The notes under the pieces: model-generated | Told to the model about the DNA's origin: nothing | The model's database searches: none | Seen by the model: only the letters and a program-made list of their open reading frames with translations | In this document: positions 1 through 10,239 of the stretch, one piece after another | How positions within the stretch are numbered: position 1 is the stretch's first letter | Layout of the letters: the number at the start of each line of letters is the position of its first letter | From: Parelaphostrongylus tenuis | Taxonomy: Eukaryota; Nematoda; Chromadorea; Rhabditida; Metastrongylidae | Reading direction: 5' to 3' | Assembly: GCA_019055375.1 (NCBI GenBank) | Contig: JAHQIW010000634.1 | Coordinates: 163,303 to 227,302 of the forward strand | Length of the DNA: 64,000 nt | Made by a program: the position numbers and the translations under genes

Positions 1-1190
1 CTTAAGCTCAGCTTTGTCTCACTTGCACATGTCCGAAAACGGTAACTGTTGGGTGAACGAATGGTGATCAGTGTGGAAAACGTTTATGGAGATAATGAGT
101 AGTTTTATCTACAGCCATTGATCTGTTGATGAGTAGAATCGAGGTTCTTCATAGTAAAATGCCTTGAATCAATCCAATGCTGTAAAATAATAGGTTGTAG
201 GAAAGGTTCTTTTGTATTTTCAAAGCGTGGAGGATAATTATATGCTTATCAATTAAGCTCAAACAAAAGTAAAATTGAAAAAACGAAGTTTTCTCCTCCC
301 CTATGATGATCAATCACCCACATGACCGGCAGCATAACGACTCCGCGGAGCTAAACTCGCGATCTTTTGATTTGAAGGTTTTTCAATTATAGGAACATTT
401 TGGAACTTCCTCCCACTTAGTGAGTGCCCCACTGAACGAAATAAGTGATAGTCATTCGGTCCCAAGTAGGGAATACGCAGCAGATGATCGGAGTCCTTCC
501 ATGAAGCCTACCAAATGATGCTTTGTCGCGTATGCTGAGTGAGGTTCTGCATTGTCATAGTGAAAGTGGAGCAGCAAATAAATTTTTGTCTCAGCTCGAT
601 TCTGAAAGCTGTATTTACTTCATTTTCTCAGTCGACACGAGAGAACTTTTTCCACACTATTAATTGCTTACGTTTTGTCGGTATCTCTTTCTTCGAAGCC
701 TTGAAAGGTCAAGTTGGCTCACAGTCTCCTTAGTCAGATATCATGGTAACCCAGCAGAAGAATGTGATGGAGTTTCAGTATCGCTTATTCAAAATCTTTC
801 CATCATAATATTTTTCGGTGCTCCTTGTTCTTACAAATTCTACTATTGACAGTTTCCCAAGTGTCTGCAAAAAGTTGATACCTCAATAAAACAACAGCAT
901 CTAGATGAAATCTCACTGTACACCTTTTAGCCGATAATACACACAGTAAACTTCAATTTCCTGGAATATCATCTGTTGAATTATCTTCTAACAATTGCGA
1001 GAACACCATGTTTTGTCCATTCGTTACAACAGCCACTTCAACAAGTGTCGTACTGCTAACTTTCGGTTTTTTTTGAAAGACCACATCTGTGCACTCAAGC
1101 AATATTGTCAAACTGGTATTCTGAAACACTAAGAAATGAAAGATCTGCGCTATTTATTAATTATTTCGAAATACGCTTCCGATTTTCGCA
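1..1190. other. no gene recognised
   Basis: AT-rich sequence on both strands. Only short open frames occur and none has a recognisable domain or a convincing exon with splice signals. I see no RNA gene or clear repeat here. Confidence 0.4.
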
Positions 1191-1229
1191 CGGATAACCT
1201 CATCCAAGTAAAACTATCCGATTTTCTTG

Positions 1230-1390
1230 CACAGAACAACTGAGAATGGCTAGAAGTGCTTGAAGTTTGAGAGGAGTACTTTTTCTATTAGCTTTGTCTT
1301 TGTTTGGATGTAATAGGTGCACAAATAGGTGTTTTACAAGCATTTTTTGAGAACTTTTTCTCCAACCTACCACATTAGTGAGGTTTTCAG
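1230..1390 (+). mobile_element. mariner-type transposase 3' end, relic
   Basis: This stretch closely resembles 58780-58900, where the end of a mariner transposase can be recognised: a tail of the RWQ..LEVEGQYF type, then stop codons and a terminal segment reading GTTTTACAAGCATTTT. Only this tail and terminal DNA are present, so it is a decayed fragment or a non-autonomous derivative. The assignment rests on the pairwise match within the window plus recalled knowledge of the mariner C-terminus. Confidence 0.4.
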
Positions 1391-1589
1391 TCATTTGAGC
1401 GTTTTTGGCAGAGTGATCAGAGATGATATTGACACACACGTAATCGACCAATCAACGGTCGATGGCTCATCTCAGCTCAAGGCTCACGAAGCCTTCCTTG
1501 TTTTGCGATCGCCGATATTGTATCAGATTTAGCGTAGAAAGATGCACTATGCGCTTCAGATGATCTTAGCTTAGAAAGATTGGTGTGCA

Positions 1590-1700
1590 AAATGGGTGCC
1601 AGCAGTGTGACGGGTAGAGCGCGCGCTCCCGGAAAGAGTGAGGTGGGAGTTCTAGTCCCGAGTAACGCGAAAGTTTTGCACATCATTCTCCATCAGTGAG
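1590..1700 (+). repeat. tRNA-like half of fold-back family FB2
   Basis: A tRNA-like core has an A-box-like GGGTAGAGCGCGCGC and a B-box-like GAGTTCTAGTCCCG. It is followed by the conserved tail GCGAAAGTTTTGCACATCA. The same core and tail occur in inverted pairs at 12680-12912 and 16736-17065. Here only the plus half is seen. It is probably a decayed repeat, not a working tRNA gene. Confidence 0.45.
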
Positions 1701-1724
1701 TTTATTTGTATCAAATTTGTCCGA

Positions 1725-1880
1725 GAGCATTGCAGCACCGACTCGGTCATAGGTAGGACACTGCTAGTTATTTATAGAGGCCAGATATGTATTCAACCAC
1801 TCAAACGGTGCTAGATGAAAACGAATGCTTAACTCATTTTTTAGGATTGATCAACGCGAGGAGTGTTTTGATTTTTTATC
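1725..1880 (+). repeat. SINE-A, diverged 3' part
   Basis: It matches the 3' body of SINE-A (best copy 61379-61694): a CGACTCGGT block, then GGCCAGATATGTATTCAA, then GATTGATCAACGCGAGGAG. The tRNA-like head is missing. The copy is old, with many substitutions, and it lies inside a composite block (1590-2200) that has a counterpart at 18950-19620. Confidence 0.5.
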
Positions 1881-1969
1881 AATAATTTTGTCGAGAGTAG
1901 ATATATAAATGGAATCTCAAAGCTATAACTTCATTCTTACAAATAAGTAATCGGTTCGTATGAGTTTGT

Positions 1970-2200
1970 ACATAATCACTACCAGCCGTAATCCATCGGC
2001 TGAAAAAATGGTGATGACACAATGCCCTATCTCCATAAACAACGTCTCCTTATCCCTGCTACAAGGCAGGGCTCAGTATGGGGCGTGGGGCCACTGACGA
2101 GGCGGTTGACACCGTCGAAACCAACCCATGGCTCTGAAGCAACAACTTAGCAAAACTTTGAGCATTCTCACATATTGTATCGCAGGAAGTAGAGTCTGTA
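1970..2200 (+). repeat. dispersed repeat J, copy 1
   Basis: It aligns by eye with 19380-19600: CCGTAATCCAT, CTGAAAAAATGGTGAT and ATGGCTCTG followed by TTTGAGCATTCT appear in the same order. Both copies lie downstream of a diverged SINE-A, so the unit may be a composite element. No coding capacity is visible. Confidence 0.45.
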
Positions 2201-2990
2201 CGTGTAGTTAAATGGAGAGTTAGCACCTGAGTAGGTAACCGATGTCATTCGACGAAGTCTCTGCTTTCATCAAAATGCTAACTAAAAAACTTGAATTTAC
2301 AAGGTTACCGATAGTACGATTACGAAAGACACGTGGATGATGAATTCTAACACATTGGAGTAATTTGTCATATTGACTTGATTACCAACCTCCGTTACTC
2401 TCAAATATTCGATGCCGATTTATCAACATTATGCAGCATTTATTTTCGAGAATTTTAGACACCATATCTAAACTCGACTTGATTTATCGAAATATGGAAA
2501 ATTCTGAAAAATGAGGAAGAACGAAAAATGATGTTTTGACGGAAAGTCATAGAATGATATGAAAATACGCCAGAGGGCACTACGTATCCACGTAAAAACT
2601 GTCTGCCACTCCCACGTGCTCGTGCAAGTGAGCATCATTGTAGTTGTAGCAAAAAAGCTCTCAGATATCAGCGAAAAAAGATGGACATTTTTGGAAATGC
2701 AGATTATAGTTCTTTTCTGTTATACGGCGCGAATTTATCAAGGGATATTTTCCACTGGACAAAGACTTTTTATTGCACTTTTCGTAATTATTCGAAAGCT
2801 CATATTTTGAGGAAGTGCTATATGCACTTTTCTAATAAGGCCTTTCTAAAGCGTTGTAAACAAAATTGTGTTTCATACACGTTGAACTTTCCTTCGCACT
2901 TTCGCACAGTATCGCTCGTTTCTTCGCTGGACATACCTTTTCTTCATTTTTTCATTTTAGTTTACTCCATAGTTTTTATTTCGGTAGCTT
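2200..2990. other. no gene recognised
   Basis: Open frames of 80-100 codons occur on the plus strand around 2559-2992. They have no recognisable domain, low-complexity hydrophobic composition and no good splice context. I regard them as chance. Confidence 0.3.
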
Positions 2991-2999
2991 AAATCTCTA

Positions 3000-3830
3000 A
3001 GATTCATAGTTCTGCTTTCTTTGCAGAATAGTTTTCACAGCGTAGTAGCAAGAAGAAAAGATTTGTTTCACATACAGGGATTTGTTGTAGCACAGAGCCC
3101 TTCCTTTGAGTTATAAGTAACCAATAAATAAAGCAAATTTTACGATTCCAACGCTGCGCTTATTTCCTGAAAACACCGTTCCATTGGAGTCTAGCAGAAA
3201 AATGATAATGAACTGCAGACACGCCGTATATTGTCTATCGGTTAGGCTGTGGAGACTGTGGATTATAGACCGTGCACGCGCGTTTTACATGTGGAGTGGA
3301 ATTCTTGGTATTGAATTCAGGATTGATCTCGATTTTGACAAAGAATCTATCCAAAATTTATGACTGTGATGTTTGAGGATTTCCTCTAAAAGTTCACATG
3401 CCATTTGCGTTTACGCTTGCAATTGATATCGGCGTTATTTGGCAACAGGAAAACCAAAAATTCTTCCACAATCTAGCAGAAGCATCTTGGAGATTTTTGC
3501 GAAGAAGTGAGAAATTCCCGAATAAATAACGAATATTCACTGTAACGCACGACGCGTGTGGAATGCAACTATAATTTACAGCGCTTCAAAGAATTCACTT
3601 TTCTGTGGTCTACAATATTCAGTGCTTATTGATAAATATTAAAGAAGAGACTTGTCCAGCGAAATACAAGCGCGATAATCATAGAAGCGTGCAGCGCGTG
3701 GAAAATATAATTTTTTTTGAATGCTATAGCTCTGTGAAAGGTTTTTTTTTTCAAAAAAGGGCATATAGCGATTCCAAAAAACTCAAACTTTCCAATGATT
3801 CAAAAATCAGTTCCGCATAACATAAAAAAA
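3000..3830 (+). repeat. AT-rich dispersed repeat F, copy 1
   Basis: Blocks in the same order recur around 15750-16300 and 34610-35130, and weakly at 18420-18560: 'GTTTCACA..' near the start, 'AACGCTGCGCTTATTTCCTGAAA', 'AAAGTTCACATGCC' and '..TTTACAGCGCTT'. Similarity is patchy, as expected of an old interspersed family. No protein is recognisable. Type and full length of the parent element are unknown. Confidence 0.4.
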
Positions 3831-3889
3831 GCCCAAAAACTCATACTCAACTGCACCGAACATCTCCCAGGCGTTTATATTAGAATACT

Positions 3890-4700
3890 CAAATTCACAC
3901 ATAAAACCAGGATAAGTGAAGAAGCTTCATTCAACATATTTCATTACTAAGTTGAATTACAATATCAATAGAAGAGATGAAATTGAACAAAAATACCCAC
4001 AATCGAACACCTATATCAAGAGCACAAAACTAAAACTCCTGACACAAAAATCCTCCTCAAAGAAGCTACTTGAGGAGTATATGATATCGATGTTTTGTGA
4101 GATCAGACAAATTCCTAACAATATATTAGCTCCCAAAAGGCGTAGCTAGCAAATAAGCAGGAAGCAAGGTTCTGGAATAAGACGACTAAGACTGGTGTGC
4201 TTTTTTACTCCGATTCTAATGTTTAATAGAGAACACTATCATTAGAGACGACATCGCCATTGCAACTGTCCCTTAGAGGTAAAGTTCAACACCTTGGATT
4301 GATACTGGCCATCTAGAGAAAAATTTTTCAAAAAGTACACGTATATGGACCACAAACTCGCAAATTCCTTCTATTCCTTGGTCGCTGCGTGTGTCCTCTA
4401 TTGCACCATGATCGGAAATCCTTCGTCTTCAGATGACATCCGAATTGCGTTCAGTGTAATAACAACATTAAGTAGTTTCGGGATTGGTTTTGGTTTACAA
4501 CGCCTCTTAGAATTTAAGACTCTGTAAATTTTTCTATAGAAGTCATTTATGAGTACATTTGAACACATCTGATGCACTGCGTTTCAGAAAAAAACTTCAC
4601 CACATGGATGAAGAATGAGAGTGGTACACAAATATAAGTATTAACGATTAAGTAACTCACATGACTCTCAACTCCAGTACGATTGCATCACACAGCTGTG
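3890..4700 (+). repeat. dispersed repeat H, copy 1 (possibly gene-derived)
   Basis: The segment aligns by eye with 27660-28460. Shared blocks include CAGGAAGCAAG, an AGTACA(C/T)GT..ATGGA block and GAATGAGAGTGGTACA. A plus-strand frame here, 4345-4527, reads through an apparently ordinary peptide with a hydrophobic middle, but the second copy has stop codons. It could be a duplicated gene remnant or a transposon fragment; I cannot tell which. Confidence 0.4.
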
Positions 4701-6840
4701 AAGCATCTTTTGGCACGCCACCAGTCACCTCTCTATAAAAACATTTTGCACAATTATTCAAAAACGATTGCTAGTCCAACTGATACCTATTTTATAAAGA
4801 CCAAAAAATCATAAAGTCCAAGGGGAACCTACCCGTGACATTGACATGACAGGTCACACAGACCACTCAACATCATCCTCTCTACAAAAACCTTGTTCAA
4901 CCCATAGTAGTGGCCCAACAGTGGCAAACGGTGACTTGACATCCCTGAAAACAACTCTTCAGCACGACGCATACCAAAGGACCATTGGTGCAAATTTTGG
5001 AATTATTGCTCAAGGTAAAGAAACTGAAACAATGAAGAAAAATTAGAATGCTTATTACCTGAAGATCGCATGGATTACAGCTTTAGGCAGGTTAAAGACG
5101 TCTATGAATTCGTACGTTTCATGTGGAATAGAAATCAGTTTCCTCAAAAAATTTTCGGTTCATTTCCGTTAGCTCCTCCTCATTTGAGGCCTTCGACAGA
5201 AACGCACTTTTTACTCATGTACAACGTTCTGGTTGTCACTAGATAGCTCATGTTGAGTGATTTTCATGTTGTATTCTCCTTCTCATTTTCCTTATTTTGG
5301 CGCCGTAACAGTCGTAAAAGACTTCTTTTCACATCCGAGGATTTCTTTCCGGACAGAAGTTTTTTTATAATTAATTTTTAATCACTAAACAGCAAATCTA
5401 ACTAACTTCAACGGTACATTTGATTTTCTCAAATGACCTCAGAACTCTGTGACGCTTAAAGAAGATCAGGCTTCACACATCACAATTATTGCTGTTTTCC
5501 GCACCCCTTTAAGAGTGAGGTATTGGTTTGGTTTTTTTCAACTTGTTCTGTAGGTAAAGCGATAACTGGAATTCCAAAGACTTGAGCGATATACTTGGGT
5601 TTTGAAGAAAACGTTCTACTGCGTCGTGACGGCCACATTAAAATTATGTTTCACACTTGTGGCGTTTTGAGCATCTTTCGCTGGACAGACATTTCCCTAG
5701 GACCTTTAGCCATTCGATAGTCTAAAATCTGTCTATTCCAGTAATGCATTTGGTCTTTTATAGGACTTCTTAGTGAGCTGTAGTAGCCAAAAGAAAATCA
5801 GGCGTCGCGAATTGCAATAATGGCACCAAGCCAGCAGTGCACTGCTTGTATGTGCATTGGATTTCGCAACATTGGCACCATACTAACAAGCCATCTCAGC
5901 GTTCGCCACACTGAATAAGTCGTTGCAAGTCAACTGCCTTTTAACTGTCTTCTGTTCCTAATCAAGTTCACTTAATCATGAGTATTTCTGCTTTGCCAAC
6001 CATCGAAGAAGAAGCCGTCGTGCTCTTACTAAAACACGGCGTATTATAATCCAAACGTCTGTGTAGGTAACGACATTGAAGTAAAGTTTAATTTTGTTTC
6101 CAGATTATTTGGCGACTTTACAAGCACTCTACATCATTGATCTTACAAGCATAGGTGTTGCGATCCGTCTTCCCTTCTTTCTTTCCTCGTTCCTTCAACA
6201 GTTGGACTAAAGAGTCAATGTCGATTTATTAATAAAAGAACGATCCCGGCATTAACCACAGCTCTGAAGTGAAACACAGCACACTTGCGGAGTGGATTAA
6301 TATTCTTTCAAATCACTCTCGGATGCAATCACAGTTTTTCTGTCCTCCTCAAAGTGATCTTAATTTAATTTTAAATCTGTTAAGATCTGAAGCAAAATAA
6401 ACTATTTTCAACAAATCTTTCTCCCAAAAAAAGTACCATGAACGTGATATCAGAGACGCCCTATTTTTGTCAGAAAATCACATTTTGAATCGTGCCGTAA
6501 ATTGATATTGCAGCTGAATACACATCACTCTAGCTGACAAGAAGTGCGTTATCGAGTGAGATACCCAATCTTCTTATTAGCGCTACAGAGCTCTAAGGAG
6601 TTCTTCTAAAGAGAAATTACCGCTGAAATCGTAAAGATATGCTTTATCTAATCATAAAATCTGACTACAAAAAGGTTATATTCGGCAAGAAATGCTTGAA
6701 TATGGAACAAAATTTCATTTTCGTCTGATAAAGAGCCAAAAACACGCCATTTAGAAATAAAATAAATCTTCAAATTTGCTTGATTTGAGCTAACTGACTG
6801 CTTACACTTCAAAATGAAATAAAAAACACGTTTCAATTGA
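4700..6840. other. no gene recognised
   Basis: AT-rich sequence. A 66-codon frame at 4846-5046 is serine/threonine rich but has no family signature. Around 5610-5830 a block containing GTAGCCAAAAGAAAATCAGG resembles pieces near 55970 and 56290, suggesting old repeat DNA. Nothing else can be supported. Confidence 0.3.
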
Positions 6841-6929
6841 AGGACTCTAATAGGGTGAGAGATAACGATAAGTACCCAATTTTTTTGGAGAAAAGCAAGA
6901 AACCTGTGTATACAAGCAAACCTTGAAGA

Positions 6930-7155
6930 ATGCAACAAATTCGTCGTAATCTAGTTTGCAGTCGGGAATCCGGATGATAAATTTTGCGTCTTCATAATCC
7001 TCATTATCACGATCACTGAAATGGTGTCTCAAAATTATATCCCAGCCTAAACGATGTCTTCCGATTATCAATTTTGAGAAGTACTTCCTGTCATTAGGAT
7101 CATTGATATGTCTCAATAATATATAATACAGCGGTTTCACAAATTTAAGGATTTA
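6930..7155 (-). pseudogene. exon-like fragment, possibly F-box family relative
   Basis: The minus frame reads a natural-looking peptide with RHINDPNDRKYF, GRHRLGWDIILRHH and LDYDEFVAFFK. It is followed at its 3' end by an AAG|GTTTGC splice-donor-like site near 6932. No good acceptor or start codon is visible upstream. I do not recognise the domain. The association with the F-box remnants at 7.5-10.1 kb comes only from adjacency and strand. Confidence 0.25.
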
Positions 7156-7477
7156 GCTCGATAGAATACTTGGACAGTTTAGAGAATTATATGTACTTGC
7201 ATTAAATCTGCCTGAAAATGGTAGACTACGGCAGCAGCACAGTAAAGTCATCAATTTTTTCGAACTGTCAAGAGCTGTGAGACAAAAAAAAAAATCTATA
7301 GAACGAGACTATCTAATTATCACGCGTTTTAGGAGCTCTGCAGCCGGGGTAAGGGGAGTTACTGCGTCGCACAATTGAGCCTTCATCCGCCCCACACTCC
7401 GGGGTCTCATCTTTCATTGAGAGGAAATTGCTACCAAACATCTGTGAAAGAAGAGGAAAACAGTATTCGAAAAATTT

Positions 7478-7693
7478 TTAGGCCACCACAAGCCAGTTCC
7501 CATTAAAATCAACGCTCACGATGCATATGAGGTAAGGCCATCCGAAAGGTACCATCTGAAGCTGAACATTCATCTTTGGTTTAACGATACACATAGCTAG
7601 AGCAATTCGCATAAGATGGATTTTGTCACTCAAAAATAATTCACATAGGACGGTTTCTTGCATACTACTAAATAAGTGCAACTTTGTTATCAC
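7478..7693 (-). pseudogene. paralogous gene fragment, copy a
   Basis: The minus frame contains KIHLMRIALAMCIV and NVQLQMVPFGWPYLICIV. The same DNA, more decayed, recurs at about 8600-8880. Upstream both copies carry a block encoding a YLWT..P.N..L.CHN-like peptide. Two copies of one coding-like segment in tandem suggest remnants of a locally duplicated gene family. There is no recognisable catalytic motif. Confidence 0.3.
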
Positions 7694-8599
7694 GTCTATT
7701 CATTATGACAGGAAAGGCCCTGGTTGACAGGATAAGAAGTCCACAGATACTCATTCATTTCACACTATTCTACATGTTCCAGAATTTGACAGATAAAAAA
7801 ACCGAAAAACGTCTTAAATAATTTTTTTTAGAATCCGCGCTATATTTGACGAGATTTAGTAGAAAGGAGAGGAATGACTCATTGTAAAAGTTACAAGCTC
7901 TACTGCAGATTGCCACAATGTCAGGTAAATCCATCATCTGACCTGGTGTGATTTTTTCTACCCAGCGTCGATTTCCTTAATAGGATTATCTAGCCTCAGA
8001 AGATCAGCTGAACCGAGGGAGGGTGCGTGGTGATTCCCAGCAGGGCGAAGCAGGCGCATGTATAGCACTAGACCTAACAGCTCAAAACATCTGTTGCATC
8101 CTTATCAGATTATGCCATTTTGAGTTGATCTATAAAAGAGCAAGCGAAAGGAGAGGTCAGAAGAGAGTCACAGAACAGTAATTACTGCCTGGATAACATT
8201 TCAGATTTTGAATTTCGAGCGAATAATTTTAGCATTGCGATCACTGCACTGATACTATGAGTTGCACTAATACATAGTTCCGCACATCGAATCAGTCGCA
8301 TGTCAGGATTCTGTGGTAGTTGCAAGAATCATTTGATGCGATATTGGCCACAAAAGGATAGGCTATGTTAACAGCACAACAATATCTGAAATTCTTTCAA
8401 AATTTCAAAAAGCGGTCGAAAGAAGATTGATAATCATAAATTATGAAATTACTACTTTTTTTCAAGAGCGCCGAAGTCTACTACGTCATTGCAACGCACA
8501 CATGGCTCTTCTTTTATCTCTAAACTTCAGTTCCCATCACTCGGTCGATCGATGGAAGGGTTAGAAAACATCATCTTTAAACGTCAGTAGTCATTTCCA

Positions 8600-8880
8600 T
8601 GCTGCATATGGATTCAACAACATCCGCGATGTTCAATGCAGTAAGACGCATTCACAAGGTACCGATCAAAGCTGAACGTCCGTTTTCTAATCAAATATAT
8701 TTGCCGATAGATCGCAGACGAATTCGTTCACACAAAAAGCAAGTCACCTTGGGATAGATTCTTCCATGCAACGGAAAATGCCACTTTGTTGATTACTCCA
8801 TTTGATTATAGCACGAAAAGCTTTTGTTGAATGGACTAAAAGTCCATAAGTATCTACTGAGATTGCAAAGTCCACTTTAT
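8600..8880 (-). pseudogene. paralogous gene fragment, copy b
   Basis: It is homologous to 7478-7750 by direct comparison: CAAGGTACCGATCAAAGCTG here against AAGGTACCATCTGAAGCTG there, then AATTCGTTCACACAAAAAG against AATTCGCATAAGATGG. Several in-frame stops are present, so this copy is dead. It belongs to the same minus-strand cluster. Confidence 0.35.
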
Positions 8881-8999
8881 TGAAAATGTGACAATTGTTG
8901 GAAAACATTTGGAGGAAGATTTGTTAAAATTTGTACTACAAAGGAGAAGATGTGCAGGGGAGCCATTAAAGAATAACTAAACGTGCTATGTAAAATCTA

Positions 9000-10111
9000 C
9001 CTTGAAATGCCACGATATAGCTGCATCTAATTGATGACGATCTTCCCGACAGCTGCTCCGGAAAGTTTTGTGTGCTTCTCCTGATCAGAAGGGTTTGCTC
9101 CAATAAACAACGAGAACAAGGTGGATAGCGGAAGGACCTGAACACCTTCAGACAAATAATGAATAATTAGATAAATGCATATAATAGGTCCAAGCTAAAA
9201 TCCTGCCCAGCAGTCATGACTGCAAACCAGGAATTTATAAACGGGAAACACCAATCGAATTCACTAAAAAAAAACCTCATCGGATATCAAACTTCTGTCG
9301 AAGTGGCCATGTAGCTGCAGGACAAAGAGGTGAAAAATGTTCGAAGAAACTGCGCAAAGCACACTTCCTTCTAGCTGAAAATGAACATGCAATGGCAGAA
9401 CAAGCAAATAATTGAAGTCAGTCCACCGTACCGTACACCTATTCATTGTGGAACCAAACGTTTTGTCTGAAATTTTCCCAACCACATCTCCTTGTCATCT
9501 CAGCTACATGTTCATAGAGCTCTTCGCATTTTACACAAAGAAAGTTCGGGGTAAGGACAAAAAACAGGCCAGCGAAATCACTCAGAAATTCATCATCCTG
9601 CCAACGGAAACTTTCGTCTTCTTGAAGGAGCACATCATCAGATATTAAATATGATGATAATAGAGTTACCGTAAACTTCCACCAAGGATAAAGTGATGTA
9701 GGTATGTATGATTCATACATCCCAACGTCCAAACGGCGTAGAGTTATCTTGTGACCAAATTCAAGGTTGGCGCTACGCCATGTTAGCTCTGGTTTGGGCA
9801 GTTTTCCCTTATTACTGAGAATCAGTTTTCTAAACAGAACTTTCGGATCAATTTACAAAATATATGGAGGTTGAAATAAAAGGATAAAGCTTACCTGAAC
9901 CTTCTACATGTATTTCCAAAAGATCTCACGCTGTTCCCGTCCAAAGCGCTAATATTAGCAAGATAACGTCATCATCGAGCGAAAAGTCCATGATTCTCCT
10001 GAGTGAAACGGATAATACTCTTTCATAATGTGAGACGACTTTGCTCCGCAAGAGTTTGAATTTCGATAAATTGTAAACTTTCAACCTAGGAGGTAAACAT
10101 TCCGCAAGCAT
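9000..10111 (-). pseudogene. F-box-like protein gene, decayed
   Basis: On the minus strand a first exon carries MDFSLDDDVILLILA, then, after a one-base frame change, LDGNSVRSFGNTCRRFR. Joined, this follows the F-box pattern LPxDVLxxIL..L....TCRRFR. A GTTCAG|GTAAGC donor (intron 9894-9830, 65 bases, acceptor CTGTTTAG) leads in phase to KLILSNKGKLPKPELTWRSA and on to WWKFTV, DDEFLSDFAGLFFV and a stop at about 9437. A CATTTTCAG acceptor at about 9373 and a further exon-like frame ending GAAVGKIVIN near 9031 lie beyond. F-box proteins recruit substrates to SCF ubiquitin ligases through SKP1, and nematodes carry very large F-box families. The frame change and early stop suggest a pseudogene, though an assembly indel is possible. 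Confidence 0.4.
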
Positions 10112-10239
10112 TCACATTGATGAAATAAGAACAGCAACAGCGAACTTAAGACGAAAATTGTATGGAATCATTAACACCACATCTGCCGAGAGAAAGAGAC
10201 GGCTGAGTGATATGATAACAATTTGACATCAACGCAACA

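Noticed and set aside
2559..2992. overlapping open frames of 83 and 103 codons as genes
   Set aside because: Overlap in different frames, hydrophobic low-information content, no splice context, no repeat or family support.
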